64,000 bases of DNA from Blastopirellula marina (GCF_002967715.1 NZ_PUIA01000051.1:1-64000); one strand, 5' to 3'; numbered from the stretch's first letter, positions 36,475-45,422 are shown. Translations and numbers: made by a program. Notes: generated by a model not told the origin, from the sequence alone.

Positions 36475-38358
36475 ATGTCGACGCTAATTGTTGCCGTTTT
36501 GTCATTCGTTGGCTTTATTGTTGCCTATAACACCTATGGGCGTTGGCTATCGCACCGACTCTTTGAACTCGATGACAAGAACGAAACGCCCAGTAAACAG
36601 CTGCAGGACGACATCGACTTCTGCCCCACCGATCGGCAGGTTGTCTTCGGGCATCACTTTACCAGCATCGCCGGTACCGGCCCCATCGTTGGCCCGGCCA
36701 TCGCGGTGTTTTGGGGATGGTTACCGGCTCTATTGTGGGTCGTCTTTGGCTCGATCTTCGTGGGAGCAGTTCACGACCTGGGCGCGTTGATCATCTCGCT
36801 GCGTAATCGCGGGCAAACGGTGGGTGAAATCGCCGGTCGCATGATCAACAAGCGAGCCAAGTACCTGTTTCTAATCGTGCTGGCCGCGGCATTGATGGTG
36901 GTTCTGGCGATCTTTGGCCTGGTGGTGGCGGTAATTTTCGCCGAGTACCCCCAGACGGTCCTGCCCGTTTGGATCAGCATGCCGATCGCAATCGCGTTGG
37001 GAATTTATGCCCGCCGCAAAGATGCTCACTTACTGATTCCATCCCTGGTTGCCCTGTTTATTGTCTATGCTTCGATCATCGTTGGCGTCTATTACCTGCC
37101 GATCGATCTTACGGCAATTCTGGCCAATGTGCTGGGTCCAGATCTCTCGGCAAGTCCATATCTAAGCGCCCTGATGGTCTGGACTGTCATTCTGCTTATT
37201 TACTGCTTCGTCGCTTCGGTGTTGCCGGTTTGGCTGCTACTTCAACCTCGCGACTATGTGAACAGCCACCAACTGATTGTTGCGTTGGTGCTGCTGTTCG
37301 TTGGGCTTCTTGTGGCAAGTGCAACGGGTGCCGCCGACCTCGCCCAATCGACCCCTGCGGTGTCAACGCAGATGCCAGTGGGTGCCCCCCCAATCTTTCC
37401 GTTCCTGTTCATCACGATTGCCTGCGGTGCGTGCAGCGGTTTTCACTGCCTGGTCAGTAGCGGTACCTCGAGTAAGCAGGTCGAGAAAGAAACCGACGCC
37501 CAGTACATCGGCTACGGCGCGATGCTGCTGGAAGGCGGATTGGCCGTCATCGTCATTCTGGCTTGTTGTGCCGGGGTAGGCATGGGCATCTTCGAGGGAA
37601 GCAAAGGGGCGGACGGATCCTATGTATACACCGCGATGACCGATGCCGAAGGGGTTCCCCTGACCGGTCAAGCGGCCTGGGAAACACGCTATGCCGTCTC
37701 GAAGAACTGGAGCGATTTCGGATTGAAGAACCTGGTCGCCGCATTCGTCGAAGGGGGGGCCAACTTCCTCACTTCGATCGGCATTCCACTGGAAATCGGC
37801 ATCAGCATCATTGCGGTGCTCGTCGCGAATTTTGCGGCTACGACACTCGACACCGCAACACGTCTTCAACGTTATGTGCTGCAGGAACTATTCGCTTCGA
37901 TGCCGGTGACCAAACCCCTTTCCGGAAAGTATGCTGCGACCGGTGTCGCGGTACTTTCCGCTTTAGCAATCGCAGTATTTGCGGATAAAATACCTGGTAA
38001 AGGTGGCACGCTGCTGTGGCCACTATTCGGCGCGATGAACCAACTGCTGGCTGGTCTGGCGATGATGGTGACAGCTTTTTACCTGTGGCGTCGTAGCAAA
38101 CCGATTTGGTTTGTTGCAATTCCCATGATCGCGATGCTCATCTTGCCTGCCTTAGCGATGTACTACAACATCTTCAGCGAGACAGGCTACCTGGCCAAAC
38201 AGCAGTGGCTGCTCCTTGTGCTGGGCGCTGGCGTGCTAGTCCTTCAGGCGTGGATGCTGTTTGAAGCGATCGTGATGTGGCCGCGTGTGAAAGGCGTTCT
38301 GGAAGAATCACTTCCACCACTACCCGAGAAGAAACCCACGGTAGCCACCGACAACTAG
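36475..38358 (+). CDS. CstA family carbon starvation/peptide transporter
   Basis: A protein of 627 residues with about 16 membrane segments and the CstA hallmarks: GHHFTSIAGTGPIVGPAIA near residue 60, GAVHDLGALIISLRNRG, and CGACSGFHCLVSSGTSSKQ in the middle, followed by TTLDTATRLQRYVLQE. The family imports pyruvate or peptides during nutrient limitation. The ATG at 36475 is preferred over the ATG at 36436, since members begin just before the first helix. A bidirectional terminator follows. Confidence 0.94.
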   Translation: MSTLIVAVLSFVGFIVAYNTYGRWLSHRLFELDDKNETPSKQLQDDIDFCPTDRQVVFGHHFTSIAGTGPIVGPAIAVFWGWLPALLWVVFGSIFVGAVHDLGALIISLRNRGQTVGEIAGRMINKRAKYLFLIVLAAALMVVLAIFGLVVAVIFAEYPQTVLPVWISMPIAIALGIYARRKDAHLLIPSLVALFIVYASIIVGVYYLPIDLTAILANVLGPDLSASPYLSALMVWTVILLIYCFVASVLPVWLLLQPRDYVNSHQLIVALVLLFVGLLVASATGAADLAQSTPAVSTQMPVGAPPIFPFLFITIACGACSGFHCLVSSGTSSKQVEKETDAQYIGYGAMLLEGGLAVIVILACCAGVGMGIFEGSKGADGSYVYTAMTDAEGVPLTGQAAWETRYAVSKNWSDFGLKNLVAAFVEGGANFLTSIGIPLEIGISIIAVLVANFAATTLDTATRLQRYVLQELFASMPVTKPLSGKYAATGVAVLSALAIAVFADKIPGKGGTLLWPLFGAMNQLLAGLAMMVTAFYLWRRSKPIWFVAIPMIAMLILPALAMYYNIFSETGYLAKQQWLLLVLGAGVLVLQAWMLFEAIVMWPRVKGVLEESLPPLPEKKPTVATDN

Positions 38359-38366
38359 CAATAGCA

Positions 38367-38397
38367 AAGGCCTCGCTTCTTCACGAATCGAGGCCTT
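38367..38397. terminator. Bidirectional terminator between cstA-like gene and DUF1573 gene
   Basis: A 9-bp stem (AAGGCCTCG at 38367-38375, CGAGGCCTT at 38389-38397) with a 13-base loop between two convergent genes; T-rich sequence follows on the plus strand. Confidence 0.7.
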
Positions 38398-38423
38398 CGT
38401 TGTTTCTTGAAACACCAACCCGC

Positions 38424-39425
38424 TTAGGTCTCGTTGTTTCCGTCGGTAACCACCACGGTGGCAACCGATTCGCCACTGACACCTTCACCCAGGTCTGTCT
38501 GGATGGTGATCTTTTTGACCAGGGTACCACCTTCGCTACCGGCCGTGAACGTCAGTGGCAGGAAGTGGAGCTTCTTGGGCTCTTCTGGCAATGCGGCAAA
38601 CTGGAAGTTGTCGCAATCGCAGTTCACCCCGGTAATGCGAAATGGTTTTTTGGCTCGCACGATCAACTTGGCTTCAGTCTTCTGACCTGGCTTCAACTCA
38701 CCCAGCGACAAAGCACTTGGGCTGACGTTCAATGCGGATTCGACCTTGCCTTCGACAGGCAGCGAAACCGAAGGGCTACGGGTGTCGTTGGTAATCAGTG
38801 CCAACTGGCTCGAAATGAAACCAACCGGAGCATTGTCTTTCAGACGAACGACCAGGTCGTATCCAACGCGGCCGCCGCCGCGATTGGTCTCACTAAGTTC
38901 AACACCCAGGAAATCGTCGTTGCTACGAACGTCGGTGATTTTCCAATCGCTGCGACCGGCCTGGGTGACGTGAACTTTCGCGACACCACCTTCGCCTTGC
39001 TCGACGTTACCGAACTGCACAGCACCTGGCTGGAAGACGAGATCTCCACGAATGTCTGTCGAAACATTCAGCTGCACTTCAGCGTAGAATGGCTTGTCGA
39101 TCGTAACCGTGACGGTCGCGCTCTTGTGGCCAAGGAAGCTGTCGGTGTTCAACTTGGCGACAATCGCCCCTTTCTCCCACGTTTTCAACGTGTCGTTCTT
39201 AATCGATGGGCTGGTACAGCCACAGCTCGATCGAACGCTGGCGATGTGGACGGTTTCCTCGTAGACGTTTTGCAACTCGAACTCGTAGTAGACTTTGGCA
39301 CCTTTCGCCACGGCACCAAAATCGTGAGAACGAACCTGGAACATCTTATTCGCCCATTCCTGGCCCATACCGAAGGAAGCCAGTAGTGGTAAGAGACAGA
39401 CGGCGAGCCATACTTTACGAAACAC
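38424..39425 (-). CDS. Exported DUF1573 protein
   Basis: A 333-residue protein with an N-terminal signal segment (WLAVCLLPLLASFG) and DUF1573 modules: the first contains HDFGAVAKGAKVYYEFELQN and the metal- or disulfide-type SSCGCTSP motif, the second FQPGAVQFGNVEQGEG, and a third domain ends with CDCDNFQ. DUF1573 proteins are ASPM-SPD-2-Hydin-like immunoglobulin-type domains common in Bacteroidetes and planctomycete envelopes, with no enzymatic role known. The frame is open to 39479, but the GTG at 39425 with a perfect ribosome site defines the start and leaves a normal signal peptide. Confidence 0.85.
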   Translation of the reverse strand: MFRKVWLAVCLLPLLASFGMGQEWANKMFQVRSHDFGAVAKGAKVYYEFELQNVYEETVHIASVRSSCGCTSPSIKNDTLKTWEKGAIVAKLNTDSFLGHKSATVTVTIDKPFYAEVQLNVSTDIRGDLVFQPGAVQFGNVEQGEGGVAKVHVTQAGRSDWKITDVRSNDDFLGVELSETNRGGGRVGYDLVVRLKDNAPVGFISSQLALITNDTRSPSVSLPVEGKVESALNVSPSALSLGELKPGQKTEAKLIVRAKKPFRITGVNCDCDNFQFAALPEEPKKLHFLPLTFTAGSEGGTLVKKITIQTDLGEGVSGESVATVVVTDGNNET

Positions 39426-39819
39426 GATTTGATCCTCCGATATTTGGCGAGCTTGGTCTGTAAGGGTAGGATGTGGCATTAGTCACCCCGACTATGCCAT
39501 GCATAGACCATTCCGCCAAAGGTAGCACATTCCTCGGTGCAAATTCGACAATATCGCTTCCGGATGACTCCGGAATAATCGCTATAATCGTTATAGTTTG
39601 TCGGCAAAATTCCATGGCCGCCCCAGGAATTTTTTCAAGATGATGCCACACACCCCAAAAGGGTGTCTAGTGCATGCATGCTGAGCATAAAGTGAAAAGA
39701 GCTACCCGGAACATCCTGAGCCAGTAAACTATCAGGTATTGTACGAATAAACACAGCCTTGCTCTCCATAAATCGTTCCAATTTGTTGGAATCCTGCCCC
39801 CATCAAGAAGGTCTTATCC
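39426..39819. other. Divergent intergenic region, DUF1573 / TlpA-NHL genes
   Basis: About 394 bases without a gene. It holds the ribosome site above, the 15-bp AT-rich palindrome CTATAATCGTTATAG at 39582-39596, a small hairpin ACACCC/GGGTGT at 39650-39666, and a repeated TCCGGA (39559-39574). It probably contains both divergent promoters. Confidence 0.5.
39434..39438 (-). promoter_or_regulatory. Shine-Dalgarno that fixes the DUF1573 GTG start
   Basis: GGAGG on the minus strand lies eight bases before the GTG at 39425, and places the signal peptide at the true N-terminus. Confidence 0.75.
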
Positions 39820-41616
39820 ATGACTTGCCTGCATGTTTCTCCCTTACCAATTGTGCGCAAGCTAGCGATGTTTGCTGCTGTCTTGCTATTGGTCGGCTGC
39901 GGAAGCTCTTCGACGCATCCGTTCGCGATGGCAGAAGAACAAGAGCCTGCGGTGGCCAAGGAAGAAGCAGCGAACGATGCTCCTGCGAAGAAGGAAGCCG
40001 AGCATCCTTTCCGCGCTCGCATCCCTGCCCCATCGTTCCCTAGAGACATGGAATGGATGAACACCAAGGCACCGCTGGAACTGAAAGAACTAAAAGGGAA
40101 ATACGTCCTGCTCGATTTCTGGACATACTGCTGCATCAACTGCCTTCACATCCTCCCAGAACTAAAGAAGTTAGAGCACGAATTCCCGAATCAACTAGTC
40201 GTCGTTGGCGTTCACTCGGCCAAGTTTGATACGGAAAAAGAAGCCCAGAACATCAGTGAAGCGATCTTGCGCTACGAGATCGAACACCCGGTCGTCAACG
40301 ACGACGAAATGAAAATCTGGAACAGCTTCAGCGTCAGTAGCTGGCCCACGATGTACCTGATCGATCCGGAAGGAAACGTCGTTTATCTTCGTCGCGGTGA
40401 GTTCAAAGCAGACGATATCCGCGAGGTGCTCAACCGTTCGATGCCCTACTACCGCAACAACGGCTCGCTCGACGAAACGCCGATCCAGTTCGACCTACTG
40501 GCATACAACCAGGAACCGACCCAACTGCGTTTTCCTGGGAAAGTCTTGGCCGACGAAAAGTCGAATCGATTGTTCATTTCCGACAGCAATCACAACCGAA
40601 TCGTGATCACTTCGCTCGACGGCCAATTGCAGGACGTCATCGGTAACGGAGAGATCGGGGCGACCGACGGCGGCTACGAAGTTGCTCAGTTCTTTCGCCC
40701 GCAAGGCATGGCCCTTGTGCAGGACACTTTGTATGTCGCTGATACCGAAAACCACCTCATTCGCAAGGTCGACCTGAAAGAGAAGAAAGTCTCGACGATC
40801 GCTGGCGTAGGGGAACAGGCCCGCAACAATTGGCCAGGTGTCGGCGAAAACGCCACCATCTCGAGCCTCCCCGATCGCTTCATTGGCTTGCCCAAGACGA
40901 CTCCAATCAACAGCCCCTGGGCCCTTTGGCCGCATGGCGACAGCCTTTACATCGCCATGGCAGGCCCCCACCAGATCTGGAAAATGACACTCGACGAGAA
41001 AGAAATCGGCCCCTACGCAGGCAACGGCCGTGAAGACATCGTCGATGGTCCGCTGCTTCCGCCGGTTCCTTATCAAACAGGATTCTCGTCGTTTGCCCAG
41101 CCATCGGGGCTGACCTCGGACGGTAAATCATTGTTTGTGGCCGATAGCGAAGGAAGCTCCATCCGCGCCGTACCATTCGATCCGGCGGAAAGCGTTCGAA
41201 CAGTCATCGGCACCGCCCACCTGCCTTATGGCCGCCTATTCAGCTTCGGCGACGTCGATGGCGATTCCAAAACAGCCAAACTACAGCATGCTTTAGGTGT
41301 GTGCTACGTTGACGGCGTCATCTACACCACCGATACGTACAACAACAAGATCAAAGCCGTCGATGCGGCGACCGGCGACGTTAAGTCCCTGGCAGGGACC
41401 GGCGAGCCTGGCACTGCCAACAATCCCGCTCAGTTCGACGAACCAGCCGGTATCTCGCACGCCGCCGGTAAGCTGTACATCGCCGACACCAACAACCACC
41501 TGATCCGCGTGCTGGACCTGGAAACCAAAGAGGTTTCGACGCTGGAGATCAAAGGGCTCAAGCCTATGCCGGTGAAGAAGCGGCCAGAGGCAATTGAAGG
41601 AGCGATTCAGAAGTGA
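39820..41616 (+). CDS. Lipoprotein with thioredoxin-like and NHL repeat domains
   Basis: A 598-residue predicted lipoprotein. The start MTCLHVSP is followed by a hydrophobic signal and a lipobox ending at Cys27 (LLLVGC). Residues about 70-210 form a TlpA-type thioredoxin domain: LLDFWTYCCINCLHILPELK carries the redox CINC motif, and SWPTMYLIDPEGNVVY the cis-Pro strand. From about 245 onward are NHL propeller repeats (RLFISDSNHNRIVI, LYVADTENHLIRKV, LFVADSEGSSIRAV, YTTDTYNNKIKAV, YIADTNNHLIRVL). The architecture matches NHLRC2-type proteins. The start ATG follows AAGG. It ends nine bases before the M-domain gene. Confidence 0.92.
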   Translation: MTCLHVSPLPIVRKLAMFAAVLLLVGCGSSSTHPFAMAEEQEPAVAKEEAANDAPAKKEAEHPFRARIPAPSFPRDMEWMNTKAPLELKELKGKYVLLDFWTYCCINCLHILPELKKLEHEFPNQLVVVGVHSAKFDTEKEAQNISEAILRYEIEHPVVNDDEMKIWNSFSVSSWPTMYLIDPEGNVVYLRRGEFKADDIREVLNRSMPYYRNNGSLDETPIQFDLLAYNQEPTQLRFPGKVLADEKSNRLFISDSNHNRIVITSLDGQLQDVIGNGEIGATDGGYEVAQFFRPQGMALVQDTLYVADTENHLIRKVDLKEKKVSTIAGVGEQARNNWPGVGENATISSLPDRFIGLPKTTPINSPWALWPHGDSLYIAMAGPHQIWKMTLDEKEIGPYAGNGREDIVDGPLLPPVPYQTGFSSFAQPSGLTSDGKSLFVADSEGSSIRAVPFDPAESVRTVIGTAHLPYGRLFSFGDVDGDSKTAKLQHALGVCYVDGVIYTTDTYNNKIKAVDAATGDVKSLAGTGEPGTANNPAQFDEPAGISHAAGKLYIADTNNHLIRVLDLETKEVSTLEIKGLKPMPVKKRPEAIEGAIQK

Positions 41617-41625
41617 GATAGTTAA

Positions 41626-42075
41626 ATGGCCAACCCCTTTACGCTGGATGATTTCCGAAAACAGCTTGAACAGATGGCCCGACCAGGCCTATTGGAGAAG
41701 ATGTTGTGGCTCATTCCGGGAATGGGGGAGATGACCAAGATGCTACATAGCGACGAGCACAAATGGGAAATGCGCCGTCTGGGCGGGATGATCGACTCGA
41801 TGACCCCGGCCGAACGCAACGATCCCAAGCTGATCGACCCCAGCCGTCGTCAGCGAATTGCCGATGGCTCTGGAGTCTCTCCGCGAGAGGTTACCGATCT
41901 GATCAAACAGTTCGAGAGCATGGCTTCGCTAATGGAGGCGATGACAAGGGGTGGCACACGCAGCGCCATCGATAAGATGCGAGAGCTTCGCCGCGGAGAG
42001 GTTTTCGATGATTGGGAGGACGACGATGACCCCTGGGATGACGACGATATTCTAGGCAGATACGATCATCCATAG
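41626..42075 (+). CDS. Stand-alone SRP54 M-domain protein with acidic tail
   Basis: A 149-residue protein matching only the M domain of Ffh: FTLDDFRKQLEQMARPGLLE, PGMGEMTKM, RRLGGMIDSMTPAERNDPKL and the SRP RNA-binding type SRRQRIADGSGVSPREVTDL segment are all present, closely matching the C-terminal part of the full-length ffh gene about 1.6 kb downstream. The NG GTPase domain is missing. The tail differs from Ffh: it ends in an acidic run (DDWEDDDDPWDDDD) where Ffh is strongly basic. A 62-bp segment is identical to ffh at DNA level, pointing to recent duplication or gene conversion. It could bind SRP RNA or signal peptides as a regulator, or be a decaying copy. Confidence 0.85.
   Translation: MANPFTLDDFRKQLEQMARPGLLEKMLWLIPGMGEMTKMLHSDEHKWEMRRLGGMIDSMTPAERNDPKLIDPSRRQRIADGSGVSPREVTDLIKQFESMASLMEAMTRGGTRSAIDKMRELRRGEVFDDWEDDDDPWDDDDILGRYDHP
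41635..42010 (+). repeat. Duplicated M-domain segment, copy 1
   Basis: This segment is homologous to 43282-43660 within ffh. The most conserved part, 41776-41837, is identical over 62 bases to 43420-43481, including third codon positions. Confidence 0.85.
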
Positions 42076-42201
42076 TGGGCCACGGTACTACCAACCACCT
42101 ATCTTGGGGCCATCTCCCAGCGAAAAACCCTCGCTCCACTCCTCTTTACCAATTGCCAACCTGCCGTGGGGTTCGCTAGAATACGCGTTTCGACCCATCT
42201 C

Positions 42202-42270
42202 TCGGGAGTGGGCCGTAGGGTTGTTTTGTCTCTTGCGGGCAAGATCTTGGCCCTCGCAGCGAACTCCCGG
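42202..42270 (+). other. Candidate structured leader of ffh
   Basis: A closing stem CGGGAGT (42203-42209) with ACTCCCG (42263-42269) encloses an inner hairpin formed by GCGGGC (42235-42240) and GCCCTCGC (42250-42257). It lies in the 228-base gap before ffh. This is a visual pairing, without covariation support. Confidence 0.35.
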
Positions 42271-42303
42271 TTAAGTGATATTTGACCCTAGGCAAATCTT
42301 CCG

Positions 42304-43764
42304 ATGTTGGAATCGTTACAAGACGGCTTGCAATCAGCGTTTAGGACGCTGCGCGGACAAGGCCGACTGACCGAATCGAACATGCGGGATGGCCTGAAAC
42401 TGGTCGAGAACGCCCTGCTCGAAGCCGACGTAAGTTATGACGTCGTCAAGACTTTCATGCAGGACGTCTCCGAAAAGGCTGTCGGCCAGGACGTTCTCAA
42501 GTCGCTCAAGCCTGAGCAGCAGCTTGTAGGCATCGTTAACGAGGCCCTAATTGATCTGCTAGGGGGCGATTCCGACCCCACCCTGCACCTGAAACAAGGT
42601 GTCACCGTGCTGATGATGTGCGGTTTGCAGGGAGCCGGTAAGACAACGACGTGCGGCAAGTTGGCCCGCATGATCGGCAAAGAGGGCAAAAAAGCCCTGC
42701 TCTGTGCTGCTGACCTTCAGCGTCCTGCTGCCGTTGAACAGCTTCATATCGTTGGCAAAAGTGTTGACACCCCCGTCTACAGCGAAGAGGGAGCCACCGA
42801 CCCCGTCGCTGTCTGTCAGAATGCGGTCAAGTACGCCGAAGCAAACGGTATCGATGTTGTCATTCTCGACACCGCCGGTCGTTTGGCCATCGATGAAGAG
42901 CTGATGCAGCAGCTCAAGACGATCGACCTGAAGCTCAATCCGGATCAAGCTTTCCTGGTCGTCGATGGCATGACGGGACAAGACGCAGTCAACAGTGCCA
43001 AGGCGTTCAATGACGCCCTGGAGCTTAACGGCGTCATCATGACCAAGCTCGATGGCGATGCCCGAGGCGGTGCATTGCTGTCGGTCAAACATGTCACTGG
43101 CGTACCGATCAAGTTCGTCGGTGTCAGCGAGCACATGGATGGCCTCGATCCCTTCCATCCGGACCGCTTTGCGAGCCGGATCCTGGGAATGGGCGACATC
43201 CAATCGATGTTCGAGATGGCCCAGCGTGAGTTCGACCAGGAACAAGTCCAGAAGACACAAGAACGGCTCCAGAAGGGGCAGTTTACGCTAGACGACTTCC
43301 GCAAGCAGCTCAATCAGATTGCTCGACCTGGCCTGATGCAGAAGATGCTCGGCCTGATGCCTGGCATGGGCGAGCTGACCAAGATGTTGCAAGGTGGCGA
43401 CCACGAAAATGAAATGCGTCGTCTGGGCGGGATGATCGACTCGATGACCCCGGCCGAACGCAACGATCCCAAGCTGATCGATAATAGCCGTCGTCAGCGA
43501 ATCGCCAAAGGCTCTGGCGTTTCCCCGCAAGAGGTCAACGAACTGATCAAACAGTTCGACAGCATGGCCTCGCTGATGAAGGGAGTGGCTGGTGGCGGTG
43601 TTGGCGGCGCGATGGACATGATGCGGAAGCTTCGCACTGGCGAGCTGATGGATCCGACCGGCAAGATGAAGAAGGCCAAGCAGAGCACCGGCAAACGGAT
43701 GACCGACAAGGATGTCCAGAATCAAAAGAAACTCAAGAAGAAGCTCAAAAGGCGGCGTCGTTAA
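42304..43764 (+). CDS. ffh: Signal recognition particle protein Ffh/SRP54
   Basis: A 486-residue GTPase that binds SRP RNA and nascent signal peptides. The N domain is followed by the G1 P-loop GLQGAGKTTTCGKLA near residue 105, DTAGRL near 190 and TKLDGDARGGA near 245. The M domain begins near residue 300, with the methionine-rich LMQKMLGLMPGMGELTKM and RNA-binding SRRQRIAKGSGVSPQEV, then a basic tail (KKLKKKLKRRRR). No good ribosome site precedes the ATG. It heads the cluster ffh-rpsP-trmD-rplS and carries a partial duplicate of its M domain immediately upstream. Confidence 0.97.
   Translation: MLESLQDGLQSAFRTLRGQGRLTESNMRDGLKLVENALLEADVSYDVVKTFMQDVSEKAVGQDVLKSLKPEQQLVGIVNEALIDLLGGDSDPTLHLKQGVTVLMMCGLQGAGKTTTCGKLARMIGKEGKKALLCAADLQRPAAVEQLHIVGKSVDTPVYSEEGATDPVAVCQNAVKYAEANGIDVVILDTAGRLAIDEELMQQLKTIDLKLNPDQAFLVVDGMTGQDAVNSAKAFNDALELNGVIMTKLDGDARGGALLSVKHVTGVPIKFVGVSEHMDGLDPFHPDRFASRILGMGDIQSMFEMAQREFDQEQVQKTQERLQKGQFTLDDFRKQLNQIARPGLMQKMLGLMPGMGELTKMLQGGDHENEMRRLGGMIDSMTPAERNDPKLIDNSRRQRIAKGSGVSPQEVNELIKQFDSMASLMKGVAGGGVGGAMDMMRKLRTGELMDPTGKMKKAKQSTGKRMTDKDVQNQKKLKKKLKRRRR
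43282..43660 (+). repeat. Duplicated M-domain segment, copy 2 (inside ffh)
   Basis: Homologous to 41635-42010; the conserved 62-base core is 43420-43481. Confidence 0.85.
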
Positions 43765-43815
43765 CCTCGTCGCTGAGCATGTTTTAAAAGTAAGTTTACT
43801 TAGGAGTAACGTTAC

Positions 43816-44274
43816 GTGGCAGTTAAGATTCGCATGAAAAAGATGGGTCGGGCACACCGTCCGTTCTATCGTATTTGCGCCATGGATTCTCGCACCCCTC
43901 GAGATGGCAAGGCAATCGAGTACCTCGGCACCTACGATCCGTTCGTCAAGGAAAAGGACGCACGGGTTAACCTGAAGACCGACCGCGTCGACTACTGGCT
44001 CGGCGTCGGTGCTCAGCCTACCCCCAAGGTTGCTGTTTTGATCCGCAAGTACGGTACCAACGGTAGCCACCTGGCAGCTCGCGAAGAAGCCTTGGCTCGC
44101 TTGTCGACCAAGACTGCCTACGTTCCTCCTAAAGTTGAAATCAAAGAGCCTGAACCGGAAGCCCCAGCACCCGCTGAAGGCGAAGCTCCGGCAGACGAAG
44201 CTGCTCCTGCTGAAGGCGAAGCTGTCGAAGCTTCCGCTGAAGGTGGCGAAGAGCAGCCTGCGGCTGAAGGCTAA
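43816..44274 (+). CDS. rpsP: 30S ribosomal protein S16
   Basis: A 152-residue S16. The first ~95 residues are the conserved protein: VKIRMKKMGRAHRPFYRIC, RDGKAIEYLGTYDPFV and the DYWLGVGAQPT segment. The remaining ~55 residues form an acidic, Ala/Glu/Pro-rich low-complexity tail (repeats of APAEGEAP and AEGEAV types) not present in most bacterial S16. The start is GTG with TAGGAG nine bases upstream. It follows ffh by 51 bases and precedes trmD; rimM, usually between rpsP and trmD, is absent. Confidence 0.97.
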   Translation: MAVKIRMKKMGRAHRPFYRICAMDSRTPRDGKAIEYLGTYDPFVKEKDARVNLKTDRVDYWLGVGAQPTPKVAVLIRKYGTNGSHLAAREEALARLSTKTAYVPPKVEIKEPEPEAPAPAEGEAPADEAAPAEGEAVEASAEGGEEQPAAEG

Positions 44275-44289
44275 GCAGGTAGGCCTGCA

Positions 44290-45006
44290 ATGCGGTTCGA
44301 TGTTCTTACGTTGTTTCCAGAGATCTTCACCGGCTATCTTGGTGAAAGCCTGCTCAACAAGGCCATCGACAAACAGTTAGTCGAAGCCCACGTCCACAAC
44401 TTGCGGGACTGGGCTAACGACAAACACAATCGAGTCGACGACCGACCTTTTGGCGGAGGACCAGGAATGGTTATCCGCGTGCAACCGGTTGTCGAGGCAA
44501 TCGAACAAATCCAGCCGCTGGGCGACAAGCCAGGCCGGTTGATTCTGCTGAGCCCTCAAGGCAAAACGCTGAATCAGCCACTGGTTGAAGAGCTTGCCCA
44601 GGAACAACGGCTGACCATGATATGCGGCCGCTACGAAGGCTTCGATCAACGCGTGATCGACCTTCTGCAGCCGGAAGAGATTTCGCTAGGAGACTTCGTC
44701 CTCAATGGGGGAGAGGTCGCAGCGATGGCAATCATCGATTCGGTGATTCGCCTGATCCCTGGCGTACTTGGCGACGAGCAAAGTGCCGTGGACGACTCCT
44801 TCAGCGAAGGAAATCGTCTTCTCGAGTTCCCGCAGTACACGCGGCCTCGTGAATACCGCGGACTGAATGTTCCGGAGATTCTCTTAGGTGGCAACCACCA
44901 AGAGATCCTTGCCTGGAGAAAGCAACAGTCGCTGGAAAAGACCAAAATGCGACGCGCCGATCTGCTGGATCAGCATTCGGACGACGCCAATCAAAATAAA
45001 CGTTAA
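44290..45006 (+). CDS. trmD: tRNA (guanine(37)-N1)-methyltransferase
   Basis: A 238-residue SPOUT-class enzyme that methylates G37 of tRNA, preventing frameshifts. Motifs are [13 protein letters not shown] at the start, [20 protein letters not shown] with the catalytic Asp, [30 protein letters not shown] (SAM-binding trefoil knot region) and [15 protein letters not shown]. It starts at an ATG 15 bases after rpsP. Confidence 0.98.
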   Translation: MRFDVLTLFPEIFTGYLGESLLNKAIDKQLVEAHVHNLRDWANDKHNRVDDRPFGGGPGMVIRVQPVVEAIEQIQPLGDKPGRLILLSPQGKTLNQPLVEELAQEQRLTMICGRYEGFDQRVIDLLQPEEISLGDFVLNGGEVAAMAIIDSVIRLIPGVLGDEQSAVDDSFSEGNRLLEFPQYTRPREYRGLNVPEILLGGNHQEILAWRKQQSLEKTKMRRADLLDQHSDDANQNKR

Positions 45007-45032
45007 ATCGCTGTAGCAGAAGGAAACTGGCA

Positions 45033-45383
45033 ATGAGCCAAGATTTGATGAACAAGGTCGAAGCGGCCTACAAGAAGTCCGAAGTCGATTTCTTCGAAAT
45101 CGGTGACACTGTCGAGGTCCACACCAAGATCCTCGAAGGTCAGAAAGAACGTATCCAGAAATTCATCGGTACCGTCATCGCCAAGAGTGGTAGCGGCACC
45201 CGTGAAATGTTCACCGTTCGCCGTATCGTCGCTGGCGAAGGTGTTGAAAAGAAGTTCCCACTCCACAGCCCGCAGATCGCCAAGGTGGAAGTCACGCGTC
45301 GTAGCGTCGTCCGCCGTGCCAAGCTGTACTACCTGCGCGATCGCGTTGGTAAGGCTACCCGCCTGCGAGAACGCCGCGTCTAA
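45033..45383 (+). CDS. rplS: 50S ribosomal protein L19
   Basis: A 116-residue L19 of normal length: [60 protein letters not shown] and [21 protein letters not shown]. It starts 26 bases after trmD with AAGGAAA upstream, and a strong terminator closes the cluster. Confidence 0.98.
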   Translation: MSQDLMNKVEAAYKKSEVDFFEIGDTVEVHTKILEGQKERIQKFIGTVIAKSGSGTREMFTVRRIVAGEGVEKKFPLHSPQIAKVEVTRRSVVRRAKLYYLRDRVGKATRLRERRV

Positions 45384-45422
45384 GACGCCGCTCGCAACTT
45401 CGCCTACAGCGAGACAAACACG

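Noticed and set aside
38277-39386. A 369-residue frame antisense to the DUF1573 gene
   Set aside because: It overlaps the end of the CstA gene and the whole DUF1573 gene and shows no recognisable motif.
41626-42075. Frameshifted ffh pseudogene
   Set aside because: The M-domain gene has its own start, no internal stop, and a distinct tail, so it is treated as a separate gene, although later decay cannot be excluded.
42076-42303. SRP RNA (ffs) gene upstream of ffh
   Set aside because: The paired region lacks the conserved GGAA tetraloop helix 8 sequence of SRP RNA.
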